From: GCA-2684655 sp045105235
GTDB taxonomy: Bacteria > Planctomycetota > UBA1135 > UBA2386
Direction of reading: 5' to 3'
NCBI GenBank assembly: GCA_045105235.1
Contig: JBGCDH010000070.1
Span: 1-64,000 of the forward strand
Length of the DNA: 64,000 nt
Part shown: in pieces, positions 41,954 through 49,984 of the stretch
Position numbering within the stretch: position 1 is the stretch's first letter
How the letters are laid out: each line of letters begins with the position of its first letter
The notes under the pieces: generated by a model
What the model was told of the DNA's origin: nothing
What the model saw: the letters and a program-made list of their open reading frames with translations, nothing else
Database searches by the model: none
Position numbers and translations under genes: made by a program

Positions 41954-44900
41954 ATGCGATCCGTCACCGACGTTTTCGTCCGGCACCCGGTGCTGGCCCT
42001 GGTTGTCAACCTCACGCTCATCCTGGTTGGCGTGCGCACGGCGATGTCGCTGCCCGTGCAGCAATATCCGAAGCTCGACAGCGCTTCGGTGATCGTCACA
42101 ACCGTCTACACCGGCGCCAGCGCCGAAACGGTGCGCGGATTCTTGACGACTCCGATCGAACGCGCGGTGTCGGCCATCGGCGGGGTCGACCACATCGAGT
42201 CGCAGAGCCGCGCCGGCATCAGCACCGTCACCGTGCGGCTCGAACTCGGCTACGACACGACGCGGGCGCTGGCCGAGGTCACAGCGCGACTGCAGCAGGT
42301 GCGCAGCGAACTGCCGAGCGAAGCCGAGCCTCCGACGGTCGACGTGCAGCGCGCCGACAGACCGTACGCGTCGTTCTACATCAGCTTCACGTCGGATCAG
42401 CGCAGCCTGGCCGAAGTCACCGACTACCTGACGCGCAACGTCCAGCCACAGCTCGCCACGATCGAAGGCGTGCAGCGCGTCACCAACCAGGAAGGCGGCC
42501 GGCCCATCGCCATGCGCATCTGGATCGACCCCGACAAGCTGGCGGCGGTCAACCTGGCGCCGGGCGATGTATTCGTCGCCATCCAACGCAACAACTATCT
42601 CGCCGCCGTCGGCCAGACCAAAGGCAACCTGGTCCAGATCAACCTGATCGCTGACACCGACCTGCGCACCGTCGCGGAGTTTGAGCAGCTGATCGTCGCC
42701 GATCGCGACGGCGCCGTGGTGCGTATGTCGGACGTAGCCCAAATCGAGCTCGGCGCGGAAGAGGCCAACTTCATGGCCAAGTACAACGATCAACCGGGCG
42801 TCTACCTAGGCGTCTGGCCGCTGGTCGGCGCCAACGAGATCAACGTGCAGGCCGGACTCGTTGCGGAGATGGACATACTCCGATCGAAGCTGCCAGCCGA
42901 CATGACCATGCACCTGGCCTGGGATGGCACGGTGTTCATGCGCGACGCGCTAACCGAGATCTCCTGGACGCTGCTCGAGACGATTCTCATCGTCGGCCTG
43001 ATCGTCTTTCTGTTTCTCGGTTCCGTGCGCACCGCGCTGGTGCCCCTCGTCGCCATGCCGGTTTCGCTGATCGGAGCCGCCGCAGTGATGTCGGCACTGG
43101 GCTTCTCACTCAACCTGCTGACGATCCTGGCGATCGTGCTCTCCGTCGGACTCGTTGTCGACGACGCCATCGTCGTCGTCGAAAACGTCGAACGGCACGT
43201 GCGGATGGGCAAAACCCGCCTGCAGGCAGCGGCCGAAGCGGCGCGTGAACTCGTCGGCCCAATCATCGCGATGACGATCACGCTGGCCGCGGTCTACACC
43301 CCGATCGGCTTCCAAGGCGGCCTGACCGGCGCACTCTTCCTCGAGTTTGCCATCACGCTCGCCGCCGCCGTGCTCGTCTCGGGCCTGGTCGCCATCACGC
43401 TCTCTCCAGTCATGAGTGCCTGGTTTGTCAGCCCACACGGCAAGCAGCCCAAGCTGACCCAGTTTGTCGACCGCATGTTCTCGCGGGTGCGCAACGTCTA
43501 CAGCCGCATGCTCGACGGCGCGTTGGAACTTCGCTGGGCCGTGGTCGCTGCCGCCATTCTTGTCACCCTCGCTGCGTGGCCGTTCTACACGCAGTCACGC
43601 CGCGAGCTGGCTCCGATCGAAGACCAGAGCCACGTCAGCCTCTTTTTCGACGCTTCACCCGATGCGACCCTCGAAGCCGTCGACGCCGCCTCGCGCGAAG
43701 TCGTCGCGCAGGTTCGCACGCTGCCCGAGGCGCGGTTCATGTGGTCTTTGGTCGCCGATTTCGGCGGCTTCGGCGGCATGGTCGCCAAGAACTGGAAGGA
43801 GCGCGAACGATCGACCGAAGCGCTCTACGGCCAACTCTACGGCGCCGTGTCGCAGGTTCCTGGGCTGCGCGTGTTCCCGCGCCTCGACCCGCCGCTGCCG
43901 ACGTCGGGCCAATTCGACGTCGAACTTGTGCTGCAGAGCTCGGCTCCCCTCGAAGACCTGCTCGACACCACGATGGCCGTTGTTGGCGCCGGCTGGCAGA
44001 GCGGCAAGTTTTTGTATGTCGACACCGACCTGAAAATCGACCGTCCTGAAGCACGCGTCAAGATCGACCGCGAACGCGTCGCCGATCTCGGCATGGACCT
44101 CGCCAGCGTCGGCCGCGAGCTCGGCGCGCTGCTCGGCGGCGGCTACGCCAACCGCTTCAACTACTTCGACCGCAGCTACAAGGTCATCCCGCAAATCGGC
44201 CGCGAGGACCGCTCCTCGGTGGGGCCGCTGCTCGACCTCAAGATCAAGACGCCGGCGGGCGACCTGGTGCCGGTATCCGCCTTCACGACCATTGAGGCGA
44301 TCGCCTCGCCGCGCACGCTCAACCGCTTCCAGCAGCGCAACGCGGTCCGAGTATTCGGCGGCGTGCAGCCGGGTGTCACCAAGGAAGAGGCTCTGGCCGT
44401 GCTCGAGAAGGCCGCACTCGCCGTCGCCGACAGCGGCGTCACTCTCGACTACGCCGGCGAGTCGCGGCAGATCCGCACCGAAGGCTCGACGCTGGTCACC
44501 ACGCTCGGCTTCGCCATCCTGCTGGTCTATCTGGTGCTCGCCGCGCAGTTCCGCAGCTTCCGCGATCCGCTGATCGTGCTGCTCGGCTCCGTGCCACTGG
44601 CGATCAGCGGCGCGCTGCTGTTCGCATTCATCGACTGGACCACGATCAACGTCTATTCGCAGGTCGGCCTGATCACGCTCGTCGGCCTGATCGCAAAAAA
44701 CGGCATCCTGATCGTCGAGTTCGCCAACACCCTACAGCGCCGTGGCGCCAGCAAGATGATGGCCATCCGCGAAGCGGCCGCAACGCGGCTGCGGCCCGTG
44801 CTCATGACCACGGCCGCCACGATCTTCGGCCACCTGCCGCTCGTGTTCGTCACCGGGCCCGGCGCACAGGCCCGCAACAGCATCGGCATCGTCCTGGTCG

Positions 44901-45046
44901 CTGGGATGCTGCTCGGAACGCTGTTCACGCTGTTCGTCGTGCCGGTCTTCTACCGAATGATCGCCGTCGACCAGCAGACGATCGAACCCGCCGAAGAGCT
45001 GCAGCCATCCAGCAGCGACGCCGACCTGACGCCGGAGTATTCCTGA
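41954..45046 (+). CDS. RND multidrug efflux pump, HAE1 family inner-membrane subunit
   Basis: A 1030-residue proton-driven exporter of the AcrB/MexB type, which captures toxic compounds and passes them to the outer-membrane channel. The start (MRSVTDVFVRHPVLALVV), twelve membrane segments and two large periplasmic loops are typical. The paired acidic residues of the proton relay are in GLVVDDAIVVVENVERH, and the matching lysine is in GLIAKNGILIVEF. Length is normal. Its stop overlaps the ATG of the channel gene in TGATG, giving translational coupling. The substrate range cannot be judged from sequence alone. It most resembles BepG/MexF-like pumps, which sit with a NodT-type channel. Confidence 0.96.
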   Translation: MRSVTDVFVRHPVLALVVNLTLILVGVRTAMSLPVQQYPKLDSASVIVTTVYTGASAETVRGFLTTPIERAVSAIGGVDHIESQSRAGISTVTVRLELGYDTTRALAEVTARLQQVRSELPSEAEPPTVDVQRADRPYASFYISFTSDQRSLAEVTDYLTRNVQPQLATIEGVQRVTNQEGGRPIAMRIWIDPDKLAAVNLAPGDVFVAIQRNNYLAAVGQTKGNLVQINLIADTDLRTVAEFEQLIVADRDGAVVRMSDVAQIELGAEEANFMAKYNDQPGVYLGVWPLVGANEINVQAGLVAEMDILRSKLPADMTMHLAWDGTVFMRDALTEISWTLLETILIVGLIVFLFLGSVRTALVPLVAMPVSLIGAAAVMSALGFSLNLLTILAIVLSVGLVVDDAIVVVENVERHVRMGKTRLQAAAEAARELVGPIIAMTITLAAVYTPIGFQGGLTGALFLEFAITLAAAVLVSGLVAITLSPVMSAWFVSPHGKQPKLTQFVDRMFSRVRNVYSRMLDGALELRWAVVAAAILVTLAAWPFYTQSRRELAPIEDQSHVSLFFDASPDATLEAVDAASREVVAQVRTLPEARFMWSLVADFGGFGGMVAKNWKERERSTEALYGQLYGAVSQVPGLRVFPRLDPPLPTSGQFDVELVLQSSAPLEDLLDTTMAVVGAGWQSGKFLYVDTDLKIDRPEARVKIDRERVADLGMDLASVGRELGALLGGGYANRFNYFDRSYKVIPQIGREDRSSVGPLLDLKIKTPAGDLVPVSAFTTIEAIASPRTLNRFQQRNAVRVFGGVQPGVTKEEALAVLEKAALAVADSGVTLDYAGESRQIRTEGSTLVTTLGFAILLVYLVLAAQFRSFRDPLIVLLGSVPLAISGALLFAFIDWTTINVYSQVGLITLVGLIAKNGILIVEFANTLQRRGASKMMAIREAAATRLRPVLMTTAATIFGHLPLVFVTGPGAQARNSIGIVLVAGMLLGTLFTLFVVPVFYRMIAVDQQTIEPAEELQPSSSDADLTPEYS

Positions 45047-46470
45047 TGAGTGCGCACCAAAAACATCTGCTGCAACGGCTGTTCTCGATCAGCCTGCTGA
45101 CGGCCGTAACGCACGGCTGCGCTGCCGTGGGCCCGGACTACGAGCCCCCGCAGGTGCGGCTGCCGGACTCGTGGAAATCGGCACACACGGCCGCACTCGC
45201 GGAAGGCGTGGTGACCGAAGGCGCGTGGTGGCAGATGTTCGACGACGCCACGCTGACCTCGCTGGTCGAGCGAGCGCTGCGGCAAAACCTGGATTTGCGC
45301 CAGAGCCTCCGCATGCTCGCCAGCTCGCGTGCACAGCGCGGCATTGCGGCGGCCGACCGATGGCCCACAGTCGATGGCAACTCGACCTACACCTACCGCG
45401 ACGAAAGCCGCAACACGCCGTTCGGCGCGTTCATCCCGCGCACCGACATCCATGCCGCCAGCTTCGACGCCGCCTGGGAGCTCGACCTGTGGGGCCGCGT
45501 GCGCCGCTCCGTCGAAGCCGCCGACGCCGACCTGACGGCCAGCGCGTACGAAGTTCAGGCAGCCGCCCTGAGCGTGGCCGCCGAAGTCGCGCGCACCTAT
45601 ATCGACCTGCGCGCCGCGCAGCGCCGGCTGGCAATCGCCAGGGAGAACCTGCAGCTGCAGCAGCAGACACTGGACCTGGTGCAGTCGCGGCTCAACGCCG
45701 GCCTGGTCGCCGAGCGCGACGTCGCGCAAGCCGCCACCAGCGTCGAGACCACCCGTTCGCGTCTGCCGCAGCTCGAATCGGCGGCAAGCGTTTCGCGCAA
45801 CCGACTCGCGGTGCTGCTGGGCGGCACGGCCGACGCGCTGCCACCCGAAGTTCTGGCAACAGCGCCACTGCCGAGGCTGCCGGCGAGCGTTGCCGTCGGC
45901 GCCCCCGCCGACCTGCTGCGCCGCCGCCCCGACGTGCTGCGAGCCGAGCGTCTGCTCGCTGCAGAAGTCGCCCGCATCGGCATCGCCGAAGCGGATCGAT
46001 ACCCAACCCTGGCACTATCTGGACAGATCGGCCTCGCCGCCAACAGCGCCAACCGCCTCATCGACGACGACAGCACGCTGTTTGGCTTCGGCCCCTCGCT
46101 GCGTTGGAACCTGTTTGACGGCGGCCGCCTGAAGCACCGCATCCAGTCGCTGGAGGCCTCGGCCGAGGCGGCACAGATCGCGTTCGAACAGACGGTGCTG
46201 CTGGCACTGGAGGAAACCGAAAACGCCATGACCCGCTTCGGCCGTGAACAGGTGCGACGCGGCTCGCTAGCCCGCGCCGCCGCCCAAGCCCGGCGCGCCG
46301 TCGAGCTCGCGCAAACGCAATACCGCGAAGGCCTGAGCGACTTTCAGGCCGTGCTCGACTCCGAGCGCATCGCGGCCACGATCGACGACGACCTGGTCAA
46401 CAGCGACGCCGCGGTAGCAACCCACCTGATCGCCCTGTTCAAAGCCCTCGGCGGCGGCCTGCCGCGCTGA
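45046..46470 (+). CDS. RND efflux outer-membrane channel, NodT/OprM family lipoprotein
   Basis: A 474-residue TolC-like channel. The N-terminus ends in VTHGC (Cys25), a slightly unusual lipobox, followed by the family's GPDYEPPQV. The duplicated helical repeats are recognised by FDAAWELDLWGRVRRSVEAADA in the first half and RRRPDVLRAERLLAAEVARIGIAEADRYP plus SLRWNLFDGGRLKHRI in the second. The last gene of the TetR-controlled efflux operon, it starts within the pump stop codon. The rest of the gap downstream (46471-46809) holds the remnant described separately and the leader of the ELWxxDGT gene. Confidence 0.95.
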   Translation: MSAHQKHLLQRLFSISLLTAVTHGCAAVGPDYEPPQVRLPDSWKSAHTAALAEGVVTEGAWWQMFDDATLTSLVERALRQNLDLRQSLRMLASSRAQRGIAAADRWPTVDGNSTYTYRDESRNTPFGAFIPRTDIHAASFDAAWELDLWGRVRRSVEAADADLTASAYEVQAAALSVAAEVARTYIDLRAAQRRLAIARENLQLQQQTLDLVQSRLNAGLVAERDVAQAATSVETTRSRLPQLESAASVSRNRLAVLLGGTADALPPEVLATAPLPRLPASVAVGAPADLLRRRPDVLRAERLLAAEVARIGIAEADRYPTLALSGQIGLAANSANRLIDDDSTLFGFGPSLRWNLFDGGRLKHRIQSLEASAEAAQIAFEQTVLLALEETENAMTRFGREQVRRGSLARAAAQARRAVELAQTQYREGLSDFQAVLDSERIAATIDDDLVNSDAAVATHLIALFKALGGGLPR

Positions 46471-46500
46471 CGCGGACCTTGCCGCACAACGGTCGAGATG

Positions 46501-46572
46501 TTTCGAGCTCTGGGCTCTGCACTCGGCTTCCTATCGACGACTCCAGCGATCGAGATCGTCTTCGGCCCCTAG
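46501..46572 (+). pseudogene. Decayed 3' end of an ELWxxDGT-type secreted protein gene
   Basis: Reading 46501-46572 in frame gives GSALGFLSTTPAIEIVFGP and a stop. The end of the intact gene (49824) reads GSALGFLSTTAAIEIVFGL and a stop. The two match at nearly every residue, and the nucleotide match is also high (for example GCGATCGAGATCGTCTTCGGCC in both, from 46546). No matching upstream part survives, so only about the last 70 bp of a paralogue remain. It lies directly upstream of the intact relative (46828), as expected after a tandem duplication and partial deletion. Confidence 0.75.
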
Positions 46573-46827
46573 GCGAGCGGGGTAGCGGCGTAGCACATCT
46601 GACGGTCGACGCCGCCGACGACGCACCGCGCCCCGGCTGCACGACGAGGTCGCTTTCGAGCTTGCGGGCGACCGACGATGCCCTCGGCGTTCGCCGCCCT
46701 GCCCCCGGTTGCATTCGAAAGAAATGTCACGGACCCTGTAACACCGGGGAGGGAATGTCGTCCTTGACGAGATGCCCCCATCGGCAGAGGGGGCGGCGAC
46801 GCAACCACGATGCGCAGGAAGCAAACC

Positions 46828-49824
46828 ATGCTGAGCTCTAGATTCTACCGATTCGCACTCACTGCCGGTTTGTGCGCGGGACTGCCGGCGCAAACCCTGC
46901 TTCGCGACTTCAACACAACGCCATCGCCGCTCCCGGCAAGCTCGGGCGCGAGGGGCTTCACAGCAGGCCCTAACAACGGCCTTCTGTTTCGAGCCTTCGA
47001 CAACCCCACCGGAACCGAACTCTGGTTCACCGACGGAACGGTGCCGGGCACCGTCAAGCTCACAAACAGCTTCGCTGCAGCCAACTCGCCCAACTATCCC
47101 CAGGCCACCGAGCTCAGCGGCGGCGTCTATTTGCTTTGCTCCAACTCCGTCGCGAATGGCCGCGAACTCTGGCGCACGGATGGCACGCCTGCGGGCACGA
47201 CGCTGGTCCGAGACATTCGGCCCGGTCCCGAATCCTCGGCGCCGCGCAACCTGACCCGCGTCGGCAACCAGATCGTGTTCTTTGCCGATGACGGCACCAA
47301 CGGCCTCGAGCTTTGGCGAACCGACGGCACCGCAGCCGGCACGCAGCGAGTCAGCGACATCGCGCCCGGCAACGCCAGCGTCGCGCTTACCGAAGAGCCC
47401 ATCGCAAGCCTCGGCAACGGCAGGTGCGCGTTTGCCGCCAACACGGCGGGTGCGTGGCAAGTCTGGGTCAGCGATACCACTCCAGCCGGCACCCAGAGCA
47501 TCTACCAGCTACCTAGCGCCTTCTTCAGCCCGAACTACTTCACCAGTCTCGGCAACCGGGTGGTATTTCAGGCCGGCAACGGCCTCCTAGCTGCTCGCGT
47601 CTGGGCGACCGACGGCACAACAATCGGCACAAGCCAGCTGCCAGCTGGCAGTGCCGGCGAATTTGTGGTGGCGGGCAGCAACGCCTATTTTCGCGGCCTC
47701 GATCCAATAACCGGTCGCGAGCTTTGGAAAACCGATGGGACAGCCGCCGGCACCAGCATCGTCCGGGAGCTGCTTCCGGGATCCTCGCTCTTGAACGATG
47801 GCACCCCAACGTTTGTCGGCGCCTTTCAGGGAGAGATCTACTTCTTCGCTACCAGCACGGGGGGACGCTTCCTGTTTCGATCCGACGGGACAGCTGCCGG
47901 AACGGTGCCGGCGCTGAGCCAATTCATCGGTAGCTCGGCATTTTCTGAGCGCTCGCCGAGCACGATCGCGAATGGCTTCCTCTATTTCCTTACCGGATTT
48001 GGCAGCAGCCAACGTGACCTGTGGCGCACCGATGGAACAGCGGCTGGCACGACGCAGGTAACAACCCTCGGCGTCGGCAGCATCGGCAGCGTCGGGCCCA
48101 ACATCTTTTTCGGGGCCGATGACGGCACGCAGGTCGGCGAAGAGCTTTGGACCAGCGACGGCACCCCGCAGGGCACGCAGCTCTTCCTCGACATTCTGCC
48201 GCCCGCCGTCAGCATCTCATCCGTCCCCTCCATCGTAGGGACGTTCCGTGATCGAGTCCTCGTGTTGGCCAACGATGGCAGCGTCGGCAATGAGCTATGG
48301 CTTACCGACGGCACTCCGCAGGGCACACAGCTCATGGTCGACCTGGTTCCGGGCTCAGGATCCCCGTTCTTCCGAGGATTCGCCGCCAACGAAGAGCGCA
48401 TCATGTTTTTTGCCGCCAACACCGGCAACGACGGGGACCCTTGGTTCTCTGACGGCACCGTGGCGGGGACCCGCCAACTCGACATTCTGCCCAGCAACTC
48501 CGGATTTCGTGGACGCGAGGTCACGCCGTTCGGTTCGCGCTTCGTCTTCAACGGGGCGCTGCCGGGCACCGGCGAAGAGCCGTGGATCTCGGACGGCACG
48601 GCGGCCGGCACGTTTGCGCTCGCGGATATCGTCCCCGGCCCTTGGGACTCGTTTCCAAGATCTTGGTATCGCTTCGACGACGCAATGCTGTTCGCAATCG
48701 GAACGCAGAGCGAGTTCAGCATCTGGCGCACGGACGGCACCCAGGCCGGAACCTCGCAGATCGCTTCGCCCAGCGACGCATTCGGTCAGAACCAAGGGTT
48801 CCAACCGACTCGCTTTGGGGACTACGCATACTTCGCCGGCAACACCAGGACACAAGGCCCCGAGCTATGGCGCACGGATGGCACGGCCCAAGGCACGGCG
48901 CTTTTTCTCGACCTCGAAACGTCGCCCTTTACCGGCTCAAACCCAAGCAACCTCGTCGCCCTCGACGCGGGTCTCGTTCTGCAGGCAACGATCGGCTTCC
49001 AACAGCGGCTGGTCTATACCGACGGCACGGCCTCAGGAACCTTCACGCTGACGCAACCCGGCCTCCCCTTTGATGGGCCCTACCCCGTCAACAACCGCTA
49101 TGCGCTGCTCATCGTAGAGGGCCCAAACGGTGACGAACTGTGGCAAACCGATGGCCGCGACGCCGGCACAAGGCGCGTCTTCAACACCCGTTTTGCCATC
49201 CCAGCGGCCAAGATCGGTGAGGACCGCACGCTGCTGCTTGTCAACGACGGCCAACGCGGCACGGAGCTGTGGACAACAGACGCGACGGCCACCGGGACCC
49301 AGATCGTTGTCGACATGGGACCCTTCCAATCGAACGTTAGGAACCCAACCCGTGCCGGCGAGCACATCGTGTTTGTGGCCGACGACGGCATCCACGGCCT
49401 CGAGCTGTTCTCGGTGCCGTTCCCCGACAGCCTCGACTGGGTCGCAGAGACCTACGGCAGCGGCTGCCCAGGAACCAACTCGGTCACGCCTGCGATTGAC
49501 GTCTCGGGCTCGGCCCGCGTCAGCTCTACGCAGCCGTTCGAGCTAACGGTTCAGGACGCTCTGCCCAACACGTTTGCCCTGCTTGCGTGGTCGACCGAAC
49601 GAGGTCCCACCGCGCTGCCGGGCTGCACGCTCGGAGTCGCGGGACAGATCCAGCTGCTCGCGACGCCGACAGACGCCAACGGCCAAGCGGACTTGCCGCT
49701 CGCTCTGATGCCGAGCCTGCTTGGCCAGAAGTTTCAGGCGCAGTATCTGTGCCTTGATCCGGCAGGGTCGGCCCTTGGCTTTCTGTCGACGACGGCAGCG
49801 ATCGAGATCGTCTTCGGCCTTTAG
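46828..49824 (+). CDS. Secreted protein with 17 ELWxxDGT repeats and shared C-terminal domain
   Basis: A 998-residue exported protein. The signal peptide (MLSSRFYRFALTAGLCAGLPAQ) is followed by at least 17 repeats built around (T/E)LWxTDGTxxGT, each ending in a loop: TELWFTDGTVPGT, RELWRTDGTPAGT, LELWRTDGTAAGT and so on, to NELWLTDGTPQGT and TELWTTDATATGT. This is the ELWxxDGT repeat family, probably a beta-propeller or solenoid. A C-terminal domain from about residue 880 (YGSGCPGTNS to AAIEIVFGL) is shared with the Kelch protein and two others. I chose ATG 46828, with AGGAAG at good spacing, over ATG 46810. It has no enzyme motif. A recent duplication is suggested by the remnant upstream. 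Confidence 0.87.
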   Translation: MLSSRFYRFALTAGLCAGLPAQTLLRDFNTTPSPLPASSGARGFTAGPNNGLLFRAFDNPTGTELWFTDGTVPGTVKLTNSFAAANSPNYPQATELSGGVYLLCSNSVANGRELWRTDGTPAGTTLVRDIRPGPESSAPRNLTRVGNQIVFFADDGTNGLELWRTDGTAAGTQRVSDIAPGNASVALTEEPIASLGNGRCAFAANTAGAWQVWVSDTTPAGTQSIYQLPSAFFSPNYFTSLGNRVVFQAGNGLLAARVWATDGTTIGTSQLPAGSAGEFVVAGSNAYFRGLDPITGRELWKTDGTAAGTSIVRELLPGSSLLNDGTPTFVGAFQGEIYFFATSTGGRFLFRSDGTAAGTVPALSQFIGSSAFSERSPSTIANGFLYFLTGFGSSQRDLWRTDGTAAGTTQVTTLGVGSIGSVGPNIFFGADDGTQVGEELWTSDGTPQGTQLFLDILPPAVSISSVPSIVGTFRDRVLVLANDGSVGNELWLTDGTPQGTQLMVDLVPGSGSPFFRGFAANEERIMFFAANTGNDGDPWFSDGTVAGTRQLDILPSNSGFRGREVTPFGSRFVFNGALPGTGEEPWISDGTAAGTFALADIVPGPWDSFPRSWYRFDDAMLFAIGTQSEFSIWRTDGTQAGTSQIASPSDAFGQNQGFQPTRFGDYAYFAGNTRTQGPELWRTDGTAQGTALFLDLETSPFTGSNPSNLVALDAGLVLQATIGFQQRLVYTDGTASGTFTLTQPGLPFDGPYPVNNRYALLIVEGPNGDELWQTDGRDAGTRRVFNTRFAIPAAKIGEDRTLLLVNDGQRGTELWTTDATATGTQIVVDMGPFQSNVRNPTRAGEHIVFVADDGIHGLELFSVPFPDSLDWVAETYGSGCPGTNSVTPAIDVSGSARVSSTQPFELTVQDALPNTFALLAWSTERGPTALPGCTLGVAGQIQLLATPTDANGQADLPLALMPSLLGQKFQAQYLCLDPAGSALGFLSTTAAIEIVFGL

Positions 49825-49984
49825 CGGCCCACACCAGCTCGGCCGGCAGCTCGGCTGGCCGCTGGGCTGGCGGGTCGGGCGAACACGCCGTCGCGCCTCC
49901 AGGCTTCCAGACAGCTGGCAGCGCCGCCGACGAAATTCTGCCGGCGGCTGTTCGCTCCGCGCCCGCGCATCCGCTGTCTTGGCC

